The notes under the pieces: generated by a model
Seen by the model: only the letters and a program-made list of their open reading frames with translations
What the model was told of the DNA's origin: nothing
Database searches by the model: none
Assembly (NCBI GenBank): GCA_003254925.1
Contig: QANZ01022370.1
Span: 53,773-117,772, forward strand
DNA length: 64,000 nucleotides
Reading direction: 5' to 3'
Source: Chamaecrista fasciculata
Taxonomy: Eukaryota; Streptophyta; Magnoliopsida; Fabales; Fabaceae
Shown here: positions 11,667 through 21,821 of the stretch, piece after piece
How positions within the stretch are numbered: the stretch's first letter is position 1
Layout of the letters: every line of letters begins with the position of its first letter
Position numbers and translations under genes: made by a program

Positions 11667-14121
11667 ATGATGGCTTCTTCTGCAACCACTACATCCTTCT
11701 CATTCTTCTCTTCATCAATTTTCTTCTCATCATCATCATCATCATCATCATTATCATCTTCCTCTCAATCCCTCAAAATTCCATCTCCCTCCTCATTCCG
11801 ACCCAACAACACTTCCCCCAAATCCCTTTCCATTACTTCCCAGCTCGCCACCCTCCCTGTTCTCTCCTTCAATGGCGAGAAGGTCGGCGAGACTCAACTC
11901 GACCTCAAAACCGCTCCGCCGGACACCGCACGCGCCGTCGTCCACCGCGCCATCGTCACCGACCTCCAAAACAAGCGCCGAGGCACCGCCTCCACCCTCA
12001 CGCGCGGCGAGGTTAGCGGCGGCGGCCGGAAACCCTACCCGCAGAAGAAGACCGGCCGTGCTCGTCAGGGATCTTCCCGGACTCCGCTCCGACCCGGCGG
12101 AGGCGTCGTGTTCGGCCCAAAACCTAGGGATTGGAGCATCAAGATCAATCGGAAGGAGAAGCAATTGGCGATTTCGACGGCGATGTCGAGCGCGGCGGTG
12201 AACACAATCGTGGTGGAGGAGTTTGGGGATAAGTTTGAGAAGCCGAAGACGAAGGAGTTCATAGAGGCCATGAAGAGATGGGGACTTGACCCCAAGGAGA
12301 AGGCTATGTTCTTGTTGATGGAGGTTCCGGATAATGTGCTTCTTTCCAGTAGGAATATTGGCACTCTCAAGCTTTTGACGCCTCGAACGCTTAATCTCTA
12401 CGATATATTGAATGCGGATAAGGTGGTGCTAACGCCTTCTGCTGTGGATTTTTTGAATGCCAGATATGGTATTGATTATGTCGGCGAGGACGATGACGAT
12501 GAAGAAGAAGAAGAAGTGGATGTTGAAGAAGGTAAGCATTAACAGTGCTATCTTCAATCATTCATTGTTGTTTAGTTTAACTGCAATTGCAATGTTTGGC
12601 CATCATACATTGCTGAATTTAGCTCTGTAGTGTGAAATTTTGCTATTATCATCAATATTGTCCAATTTGAAGCAGTAGTTAGTGTTATATTTCAGTTTTT
12701 CAAAATGTCTTGGAAATAGAATATAGACTAAAATGGGTTAGGGACCTTAGTTTAGTCCCTTGGTCGTAAAGGGGTTGAAGAGATAGTGAGAATGCTTAAG
12801 ATGAGGCCTGCAAAACTCTAGTCATTGAGTTGCCCTGCGAAGCTACCCACCCTGATGCCTAAGTCAGAGAATGCTTGGGTGAAGAATAGTAGAGAAGTGT
12901 GAGAAAATTGTCTTTAACTTTTTTAGGGTTTTAGAGATGGGATCATATAGAGAGACTAAAATAGGTTAGGGACCTTAGGACCTTACTTTAGTGAGTTAGT
13001 CGTAAAGGGGGCTGAAGAGATAGTGAGAATGCTTAAGATGAGGCCTGCAATACAGAGATTCATAGAGTTGCCATACGAAGCTATTCCCATGCCTAAGTCA
13101 GAGAGTTCTTGGGTGAAGAATAGTAGAGAAGTGTCTTTCAACTTTTTTAGGGCTTTAGAGATGGACTTATATTGAGAGAGACTCTGAGGAGAGTTGGTCA
13201 ACCGTTGTGAGGCATGCCTTTGAGATATCCGGGATTAAGATCCTGGAGATCTCGAAAAGCATACTAGGAACTTAGTGGAATGTTGGAGGTTGTTGCAAGT
13301 GACTAGACCGAGTATATCAGAATGTGCTTGCTTATACATGATGTTTTTATCATTCTAAGTGAGCTTTGGATCTGAATTACATGTGTATGCAGTTCTGTGG
13401 AGAGAACCACCAAAACCAATTCTGCAAAATGGAATATGGATAATAATCCATAAAAACTTTGCTATATGAAAAAGTTTTCTGCTGTCTGATATATGAAATT
13501 CATCATAATTGATAATTCTGTTTATTAACAAGTTACTCCTTGACACACCCCTAACCTATATGAAGAATACAAAGTCAAGTAGTTGTTAAAATTGTACTCA
13601 ATCCAAATATCATGTTTTTCCTATTTTCGGATAGGACATCATTGCAACAACCCATTTAATATTAGCTAAACAATCTAGTCATCCATTGGCTTTAGTTAAC
13701 TAAACACAAATGAAGACAGTGGGTAATTCTACAGAGATCTCCACCCTTGATAGGTTAAGCTCTTTAACTAATTGCTGTGAGTTTTTAATTGATAAGGTGA
13801 GAATCTCAACATGTATCTAATGGTGAAAAATTTCAACCTCTTCACAGGTGAAACTTTCTACAGAATTCTGTAGATACCATGCCAATCATTTTAGTTAGTA
13901 ATTCATAGTTTCTTTCTTGTACTTTTCTTCAGAATGCTATATTGCTTTCTATTTGACAAATCGTTACTGTAACTACGCATCCATCATATAATTTAGCAGC
14001 TGCTTATTATATTGTAGATCTTTGATGTCATAGGCCTATGAGTAATAGGTTTCTAAACACGTTCCCTTCAATTTTTGATGCAGGAACTGATGGAGAGGAA
14101 AATGCTGAGGCTGTGAATTAA
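11667..14121 (+). CDS. RPL4: 50S ribosomal protein L4 (uL4), chloroplast precursor, two exons
   Basis: Exon 1 is 11667-12531 and exon 2 is 14084-14121 (donor GG|GTAAGC, acceptor GCAG), giving 300 residues. Residues 1 to about 58 are a Ser-rich transit peptide that includes a (TCA)n-coded serine run. The uL4 body follows: LPVLSFNGEKVGETQLDL, RRGTASTLTRGEVSGGGRKP, then KKTGRARQGS and RPGGGVVFGPKPRDWS, the conserved 23S rRNA-binding loop. The tail is strongly acidic, as in plant plastid L4. uL4 is an early-assembly protein of the large subunit and lines the peptide exit tunnel. Two adjacent ATGs open the frame (11667 and 11670); either may be used. Keeping the intron would end the protein three codons into it, with almost the same product. 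No TATA box is obvious upstream. Confidence 0.95.
12726..13180 (+). repeat. Tandem duplication of about 228 bp inside the L4 intron
   Basis: Unit 1 (12726-12953) and unit 2 (12954-13180) both start GACTAAAATRGGTTAGGGACC and share GAGATAGTGAGAATGCTTAA, GATGAGGCCTGCAA, CCTAAGTCAGAGA, TTGGGTGAAGAATAGTAGAG and ACTTTTTTAGGG in the same order, with small indels. The copies are clearly diverged. They lie between the two L4 exons and contain no recognisable gene. Confidence 0.8.
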
Positions 14122-14789
14122 TAATGATCTAGAGTCTTTCTTGTTTGTACCATTTGAATGTTTCTTTTATAGCCTCCAATGCCTGGCTAGGATTCTAATC
14201 CTGAAATCTGAATACCTCTCAAGTATCCATGCCTTTTTACCACTAACATTCACGTCATTCTGCAGGCTCTTGCAACGATTTTTGTTTCACCTAGCCTTCT
14301 TCATGCAATTTATGTATATTTATCTTATATCTTGTAGCTTCATCCCAATGTTATATTCATTCTTGTCATTTCCTAAATAGGATTATTATTATTATTTTAC
14401 TATGAATCTGTTGCAGCGTACTGTTATTTCTTCGCCTATAGGCTCACAAGGAGGCACGGCGACTGCATTCTATTTATTTATTTATTGGTGCGAAATTTAC
14501 TAAAACCTTCGTTTCGAAAAAGTGAATGGAAATTGACCAGGGATTAACTACGACTGCGTGCTTTTTACTAAATCAATCTTTCCTTTTTTTAAAAAAAAAT
14601 CAAAAAAAATGGATGGAAATTGATTAGGGACTAACAATGAAACTTTTACTTCAATGACAAAATGAAATGAAAAAAAAAACTTTAAGTACCAAAATAAACT
14701 TTGAACAAACATTTAGATTCAAAATAAGACTTTGAACTATATCAAAAAAACAAAGTCCAAGTTCTTCTAATTAGAAAAACTAGAATCTA
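14122..14789 (+). other. L4 3' untranslated region and intergenic DNA
   Basis: The 3' untranslated region of the L4 gene presumably begins here; its end cannot be fixed. The rest is A/T-rich with short (TATT)n and A runs. No gene is seen. Confidence 0.5.
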
Positions 14790-15825
14790 AAATGGGTTAA
14801 AAATATTACATCGGCCCAGCCCAAATCATTTGACATTTTATATTATAACATTTAGTGGTGTTTACAACCAAATTAATAAATGATTTGATGATTTGATTTA
14901 GTTTTCCTCTCCCTCGCTCAATCTCAAACCCTAATCTCTAATTCCCTATTCGTATCCCCAAAATCTCTCCCTCCATGCCCAAGACGGCAAGAGTAAAGGG
15001 TTATATAACAGAAGTACATTCCTGGACTGAAGAAGCTGTGACCTGTGAGTAAAGGTTTGTATTTTCCTATCATTACCCAGTTCACCCTGTACTCTGAAAC
15101 TCTGAATCAGTAACACATTGTTTTGGTTCTTTGCTGTTAGAATGTTATCTTTTTAATGATAAAGTGTGGTTTGATTTTGACAGGATTTGGCTAAAGCTTT
15201 TATTAAGGTTCTTGGTAATGAGAAGGTCAACCACAAGCAAGTGTTCCACATCTCAGAAGACAAATATGTCACATTCGATGGCTTAGCAAAGTGCATGTGT
15301 AAGGTAAGTAAATAGTTGAAGAGTGGTTTATTTGCTTATATATTCTTTTTATTAGAGGGTTTTCCATGTTTCTTTACTTTATCTGCACTTCTGCTTCGAT
15401 TGCATCATTATGATTCAATATCCAAACTTGGCTTGAGTGTTGTTTGTGTATATTAAGGATGCATGTGAAACATTTATTTTCTAATTTTCTTCATTTGTGT
15501 TCTAGTTTGATTTTGCTATGATCTGTGACTGGTTTGGAGCTGTTAAAGTGCTGTTTTGGTGCTTTGGTAGATATAGAAATATGTTGATGGAAATTACTTA
15601 CAATTTAGTCTTTAAAACTGTCCAAATGGAACCACTCAAAATCGATGGTTAAAGCAAAAAAATTTAATCACTTAGTTAAGAATCATCTTAAAATGATGTT
15701 AGTTAAAAATTTTATAACCAACCTCTCAACGAACATCCCTAATAATATTATCTAAAATTTGATATTGTTATGATATAGTGCCAAATGATTTGGGTTGGGC
15801 CAGTCTGATTCTTCTTAAGCCATCT
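14790..15825. mobile_element. Possible TIR element carrying a gene fragment
   Basis: Inverted repeats of about 60 bp with roughly three-quarters identity by eye (14790-14852 against 15762-15825) bracket the CSP41b-like exon; the core CCCAAATCATTTG is shared. I found no clear target-site duplication, so the transposon reading is tentative. An ATG at 14975 opens a 25-codon frame (MPKTARVKGYITEVHSW...) that I do not recognise. Confidence 0.4.
15184..15303 (+). pseudogene. Isolated exon of a CSP41b-like chloroplast stem-loop RNA-binding protein
   Basis: The 40-codon open segment reads DLAKAFIKVLGNEK...QVFHISEDKYVTFDGLAK, which I recognise as the CSP41b/CRB segment (atypical NAD-epimerase fold, plastid RNA binding) normally close to DLA-x-A-x-IQVLGNEKAS...FNISGEKYVTFDGLA. 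It keeps an AG acceptor just before 15184 and a GTAAGT donor at 15304, so it came as genomic DNA with intron ends, not through mRNA. No other exon of the gene is found nearby. It lies between the inverted repeats at 14790 and 15825. Assignment rests on memory of the family. Confidence 0.68.
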
Positions 15826-15932
15826 TGGATAACAGAAAGCTATTTAGAATTTTGACCCCAAAATAATTTTCTCAAAATTAATACTCTGTTCACTTTCACA
15901 GTTTCACATGTATGCATTGCATCAGACTTCAT

Positions 15933-15941
15933 ACACGTGTC
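15933..15941. promoter_or_regulatory. G-box/ABRE-like site upstream of the dioxygenase gene
   Basis: ACACGTGTC contains the CACGTG palindrome and the ABRE core ACGTGTC, about 195 bp before the dioxygenase start codon. Such sites bind bZIP and bHLH factors in plants. A single motif can arise by chance, so this is only a candidate. An (AT)n run with TATA-like bases lies at 16078-16097. Confidence 0.3.
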
Positions 15942-16133
15942 AGACACTTTGATATTATGTTGTAACGTGTAGAGAATAAAGGTTGAATCATAAAATATGT
16001 GGCAACAAAAAGATGATAGATTAATCTGTGGGTGCATCAGGCCAAAAAAACAAAATCTGTGGGTGCATGGATTTTCAGCATATATATATATATAGATATA
16101 CTTTTTTTTTTCTTTTTCATCAGGTGTCAGATA

Positions 16134-19100
16134 ATGAGTGAGAGAACCAGCCTTCCTTTGATAGACCTTTCTTCCTTAAGCGTTCCTTCTTTGAGGTCTC
16201 AAACGATCGACAATATTAAGAATGCTTGTAAAGAAATTGGCTTCTTTCAGGTATGCATGTGTAAAAATGTACATGATTAATTAGTAACTGATATGGATAA
16301 AATTAAATATTAATAATATATAGGTCAGTTAGTCATTTTGGTCCTCAAACTATTGGTAAGTTTCATTTTGGTCTAAAACTATTTTTATTCCGTTTTGCTC
16401 CTCAAACTTTCACATTTGTTTCATTTTGGTTCCCAAAAATGTGATTTCGTCTTGGTTTTACCATTATTTCTAAACTGAAAAGCTAAGATGAATTATATCT
16501 ATCTCATAAGTGTACAATCAGTGAGTTGATAAATAAAAAAAATCACTATTTGAAAGAAAAATCAAACACAAATTTATTTCCAATTTGTGAAAAATTTTTC
16601 TCTCTCATTGTCGACTCGTTTATTATAACACTTATAAGAGAGAAATGGTTTATCTCAATTGTTCATATTAGAAGTAATGACAGAAACCAGAGAAAAGCAC
16701 ATTTTGAGGACCAAAACAGAACAAATGGAAAACTTTAAGGACCAAAACAAAACAAAAAATAGTTTAGGACCAAAATTAAACTTACCCTATAGTTTAAGGA
16801 CCAAAATAAAGTTTTAACCTTATATATGTATATATATTTGTTGCTAGATTATCAACCATGGAATTTCTGGGCGTGTTGCAAAAGAAGCCATAGACACTGC
16901 CATGGAGTTCTTCGAACTTTGTGGTGATGAGGAAAACGCGTCTCTAACTTCTGAAGATATTTATAAGCCTGTGAGATATGGAAGCATCACACAGAAAGTC
17001 AAAGTTAGAGAAGAAGAAGAAGTTTGCATTCAGAGAGGTTTCCTCAAGCATTACTCTCATCCACTCTCAAATTGGATCCATCTTTGGCCTTCAAACCCTT
17101 CAAATTATAGGTAAGTAATTAAGTAATTTATCACATTATTGATAGATTAACCCCAATATTCATGCAATATTAAATATTGAACATGCCTTTTGATAAAACA
17201 AGAGAGGGTGAATCTTATCTAGTTTACCCGTGAAAAAATGCCCGTAAAAGTGATTTTCACCTTGAAAACCTACTATTTGGTTTTTCAATTTATATCGAGT
17301 AAACTACTTAATCCTTGGATAATCAAAATATATAGTTCAGTTTCTGAATTATTGCAATTGTCAACAATTTGATCCTTGAGTCAAATTTAGAAACCGAAAG
17401 TTGAAAATTCACTATAAATTCAGGGACCAAAAATTTTTAATTCAGTACAAATTCAAGGACTAAAAGGTATAAAATTGTTTCAAATTTAGGGACCAAATTG
17501 TTACTTAGGATCAAAAAATTGACAATTGAAATATAAGGACCAAATTGTATATTTTGATTATTAAGAGTGTGTAGTTGACTCTATAAATTCAAGGACCAAA
17601 TGTTAAATTTTCACTAAAAGCAAGAGTATTTTTGGTACCCAAAATATGTGGTCAGTTTCAGTTGTTCTCTCAGTTTATTTTGGGTTAATTGTACCTCAAA
17701 TGCTTCATATTTAAGTCGATTGTACTTTCAAATTGGGATATAATTGACAAAATAAAAATTATAAATATAATTGACTTAAAATTTTAAGGGTATAACTAAA
17801 ATTTTAAGGGTATAACTAAAATTAATCACAGTTTGGGAATTACTTTTACCTTCTCTAAATTAGTAAATGCAGAAGGTGAATATATTTTTTGGAAACAATA
17901 AGAATCTAGTAGAGACTACTCACACTACTGGATAGATAGAGCAAAGTCATCTGTGTCTTGACATTGAAAGATGAGAAATACTAGAAATGCTTGATTGTTT
18001 CTCAAAGACAATTCTTTAAAATAACTTTTAAGAAAAAAATTGGAAACAATTTTTTCTTTTAACAAAATACTGTTTGATTAATTAATTTTAAAACATTTTT
18101 TAATAGAAAACTTGTTTGAATTAAAGTTTTGTTTTAGAAGTTAGTTTTAAAAGCAAGAAAATAAAATATTTGTTTGTTAAATTTTTATTAAAAATATTAT
18201 TTTAATTATAAATAATTTTTAACATCTATAGAATATTAATTAAGCTATCTAATATTTTTTTTAAAATAATTGAATATCAAATAAATAATTTAAGTAATTG
18301 CACAAGACATCTTATAATAGTTCAAGTAACCTATATTAAAATTTAATTATAATTTTCTTATAATATTCATGTAATTTTAATGGACTAATTTATGCTTTTT
18401 TGATTAATACTAATTAATGAACAATATGAAGAATGTTGAACTACAATAGAAGACAATGAAGCTTGAGGAGGATTGGCCAAAAAAAAAATGAAGCTTAAGG
18501 AGGCGTGAGAGTATTGGGATTAGGAGCTAATTCCTCTGTATTTGGTTACCTTGAGAATTTCTCAGTAGTCGCCTCTCACAAACCAATGTCAATGGAGTGA
18601 AAATGCAACTTTTATTTTTTTTTTATAAACCAAGGTATTTAGGAATAGTGATTAATCTTTCCGTCGCGCCACCTAAAGGTGAACGGCTAAAAGAGTGTGT
18701 TTTAGCGCCACGTGTCGACAAAAGAATAAAGATGTAATTGAACAACAAAAAAATTCTCTAATTAAGGAGAAATTGAGAGGGCGCCAATCAGTGTTGTCAT
18801 AACCGAACCGGACAAAGACTCGGATAAGTGTTCGGTTCACGGTTTGATTGGTTGAACCGGTTGAACCATTGGTCGGACCGGATGACGCAATAAATAATTA
18901 TTTTTAATATATCAAATATAAACCCTCTATATTTTTTTTGGGGGTCTAAGAGATGTAAACACCCCAATTGTTGAAGAAGGACCTTTTTGATACATAATAG
19001 AATTTGAGAGGCATAAAATAATTATGGAAGTATAATTTACAAGAGACTTTGGAAGGATATAACTAATGAATGGTAAAATAGGTGAAAAAAGAGGTAAAAG

Positions 19101-21380
19101 TATGAAAGAGAATCTACCAGGGACTAAACTGAAAAGTAAAGAAGTGAAAGATGTGTTTGTAAGTTACGTTAAAAATAATTATGAGAATGAAACAAAGGTA
19201 TGGGAGTGTTGTAGACAAAATGAGGAATACAATGGTGGAGGAGTTGAGTAGTTTTAAGGGTCTTAATGTGATGTTTCAAAGAATAAAGTGGGTAGGAGCC
19301 TAGAAATTAGAAAGTTTGGGGGGCAGAAGTATAGTTTTACCCTAAGAAGGCAGTGAAATGAAAAAAAAAATCTGAAATGAAAAAAAAAAAAATGCTCAAA
19401 CCGTCGGTTCGGTCCAACGGTTGGACCCGGTTTTTCGGTTTTTTACCGGTTATTCCCGGTTCAACCCCCACTTCGGTTTTTTGGGTTGGACCAACTTGTT
19501 CCTCTCTACGGTCAGCGGTCGGACCGGGCGGTCCGGTTTTCACATCATTGGCGCCAATGACAAATGATCTGGATTACTGAACTACTAATACAGGGGAGAA
19601 AGAATAATTTTGTAACTTTTGGCTAATATTACCAAATTGCCATTAATGATAACTATATTCTCCATTTTTAGAAAAAAACAAAGTTGAAAACACGTAAAAG
19701 TTTTCCTTGTTTTCTGTTTTTTAAGATGATTATTTGTTTTTCTTTAATTTAAAATCATTTTAAGAAAACAATTGAATCAAACAATTTATTTTTTAAACCA
19801 AAAACTATTTTTATGAAATAGAATCAAACAGACTCTAAATTATTCATAAATTGTGAACATTAAACATTCTATATGCATGCCTTTAACATGCAAAAGATGG
19901 GAAAATAGGGCGTGGCAGTTTAAGGGCTAGTAACACAATTAGTGGAGATTGTTCTTCACTTTCTAATAAATTAATAACCACAATCTTCAGTCAATATTAA
20001 ATAAAAAATGGCTGTAAAAATGATATTCACTTTTGATGCTTGATTCAGTGGTTAGCACTTCGGAATCGAAGAGTCTAGTCTCATTTTTGTAAATTGAGTA
20101 TTTACGGGTGAAGTAAAGCAACCAAGTGTCAAGTGCGAACCATTAGTAGAATAGAGTTGGTTAGTAGTGATTGAGAAAATTGTCTGTCTTAATGTTAAAA
20201 GATAAGTGGAGAATTGTTGATAATATAATTAAGTTCAAAGTGTAAATTTGTGGTTTCGTATCTTAAGTTCAGTTCTCAATTTATTTCCATATTTTTTTTG
20301 TTGCATTCTTGGTCTCATATCTTTAGGCCAGTTTCTAGTTTGGTCCCATATTTTTTTTAGATTTGGTCTCATATCTTTATATTAATTGCAGAAGTTTTAT
20401 ATCTTTGGGTTTGGTGTAGTAGAAGTGGTGCCGTATCTTAGCAAAGTAATCAACTAATGGTTGATCCTTTTGCAAAACTATATGACCAATTCTGCAATTT
20501 GACCAAAAGATATGAGACAAAAAATGATATGGGACCAAATTGAGATCTTTTGACTTATAATTAATTTGAAATTAGGTGCTTAGAAAAGGAATTAGTTTGT
20601 GTAAGACGAACTGATTATATTTATAATAAAAGAGACTATCAAGGACTCTTATCCATGATTTACCACATTTTATTATCATCATTAATTCTTGAAACTATAT
20701 TATTCATAGATTGTGAACATTGACCATTATAAATGCATTCCTTTCACAGGGAAAAGATGGGAAAATATGCAGAGGCTGTTCAACAACTAGTAACACAACT
20801 AATAAAAATTGTTCTTGAAAGCTTAGAGCTAAACCCTACTTACTTACACCAACAAATCCAAGAAGGCACACAAGTCATGGCCGTCAACTTCTATCCACCA
20901 CCTCCACCCGGCTCCAAACCACCCGAGCCGGCAGGTTTCGGCTGGACGGCACACTCGGACCACGGGCTATTGACGGTGTTGCTACAGAGCTGTAAGGGGT
21001 TGAGACTCAAGGACCAAAACGACAGATGGGTTAGGGTGCCGTATACTGAGGGAACTTTATTGGTACTTTTGGGAGATCAAATGGAAGTACTAAGCAATGG
21101 TGAGTATAAGAGTGTGATTCATCAAGCTATTACAATGAATGATGATTCAAGTGAAGATGATAAGAAACGAATTTCTATAGCAACTATCTATAGCTTTGCA
21201 TTGGAGGAGAAAGTTAGGCCAGCACCAATGCTTGTGAATGAAAAAGAATGTCCAAGCTGTTATGAAGAATCCAGCTTTAGGGATTTTCTTGATTTTATTT
21301 CGAGCAATAATGGGGAGAAGAGAGGAATTAGGTTCATTGACACTTTGAAGAAGAAGAATCCTATGAAGGAACAAGCATGA
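16134..21380 (+). CDS. 2-oxoglutarate/Fe(II)-dependent dioxygenase, DOXC class, three exons
   Basis: Exons 16134-16250, 16848-17110 and 20750-21380 join in frame to 336 residues. The DIOX_N part begins SLPLIDLSSL and has ACKEIGFFQ-IINHGIS across the first junction. The 2OG-Fe(II) core has NFYPPPPPG (residues 172-180), the iron ligands H195-x-D197 (AHSDHG) and H251 (YKSVIHQA), and the 2-oxoglutarate-binding R267-x-S269 (RISIA). All catalytic residues are present, so an active cytosolic oxygenase is likely. DOXC enzymes act in flavonoid, hormone and other specialised metabolism; the sequence is nearest to the DMR6-like/general 2-ODD group, but substrate cannot be told. An in-frame ATG at 16032 would add 34 low-complexity residues; I prefer 16134, where family homology starts. 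Intron 2 is 3.6 kb and full of insertions. Confidence 0.9.
16333..16818. mobile_element. MITE with about 115-bp inverted repeats in dioxygenase intron 1
   Basis: The left arm (16333-16442) carries CATTTTGGTCCTCAAACTAT and TTCATTTTGGTCTAAAACTA; the right arm (16697-16818) carries the complement in the same order. No coding capacity. Duplication not resolved. Confidence 0.75.
17297..17581. mobile_element. MITE (285 bp) in dioxygenase intron 2
   Basis: About 80 bp at each end pair as inverted repeats: GAGTAAACTACTTAATCCTT at the left against the complement of a right end reading GTGTGTAGTTGACTC. The terminal GAGTAAACTAC resembles the MITE at 41370-41646. The flanking 9-mers do not match convincingly. 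Confidence 0.65.
18789..19550. mobile_element. Non-autonomous hAT element (762 bp) in dioxygenase intron 2
   Basis: Perfect 8-bp duplications GCGCCAAT flank it (18781-18788 and 19551-19558). The ends are CAGTGTTGTCATAACCG and, complemented, CAATGATGTGAAAACCG, imperfect hAT-type terminal repeats followed by G/C-rich subterminal ACCGG repeats. No transposase is encoded. The perfect duplication suggests a fairly recent insertion. Confidence 0.85.
19839..19955 (+). pseudogene. Decayed copy of the intron 2/exon 3 boundary of the dioxygenase
   Basis: TTATTCATAAATTGTGAACAT, AAAGATGGGAAAATA, CTAGTAACACAA and GATTGTTCTTCA occur in the same order and spacing as the true exon 3 start at 20699-20820 (ATTGTGAACATTGACC, AAAGATGGGAAAATATGC, CTAGTAACACAACT, ATTGTTCTTGA). 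The acceptor AG is lost, so it cannot replace exon 3. A partial tandem duplication about 860 bp apart, since diverged, explains it. Confidence 0.8.
20330..20552. repeat. Inverted-repeat remnant, probably a small MITE
   Basis: TTTGGTCCCATATTTTTTTT and GGTCTCATATCTTTATATTA at the left pair with AAAAGATATGAGACAAAAAA and ATGGGACCAAATTGAGATC at the right. It lies in dioxygenase intron 2, upstream of exon 3. No duplication was found. Confidence 0.45.
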
Positions 21381-21589
21381 CATTTGCTTGTTCAACTTAA
21401 GGGATTGTACCAATCCTCTGTATTTCCAAATTATTAGGATCACCTTGTCTCAGTTACTTGTTTTAATCAATTATTACAACATGAATATTATTGTTCAATT
21501 TGTATAACTTGTTCCATTCAATGTCTTGACTAATTGTGCAATCGCATATTTTACCTTTTTTTTTTTTTCAATTCTAGATATTGATAGAA
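21381..21589 (+). other. Dioxygenase 3' region
   Basis: A/T-rich sequence after the stop codon, holding the presumed 3' untranslated region. No other gene is seen. Confidence 0.4.
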
Positions 21590-21821
21590 CCCTGCTGTGT
21601 ATTATGGAAATATGAACATAAAAGAGCACTTGGGTATAGACAAGGCACTTGGGTAGCTCCAACCTATAAGCAATCTCCCCATACTTATTGGTTATTTTAT
21701 AAGGACCATAGTAACATGGATTGAGCTTCTCAATAGGTATTTTAGCAAGAGACTTCAGTTTGTATTTTTAAATATACCAGGTCACCTACTTCAAAACTCG
21801 AAGTTCTTCTATCTTGATTAG

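Noticed and set aside
11793-12370. Minus-strand frames of 101-123 codons over the L4 exon
   Set aside because: They are shadows of the G/C-rich L4 coding sequence.
14141-14380. 79-codon frame after the L4 stop
   Set aside because: Low-complexity Phe/Leu-rich translation of a T-rich 3' region, with no homology signal.
19377-19580. 67-codon frame over the hAT right end
   Set aside because: It is produced by the G/C-rich subterminal repeats of the hAT element and crosses its target-site duplication.
20035-20100. Possible tRNA-like segment (GGTTAGCACTTCGGAATCG)
   Set aside because: The phrase resembles tRNA arms by chance, but no acceptor stem or T-loop could be paired.
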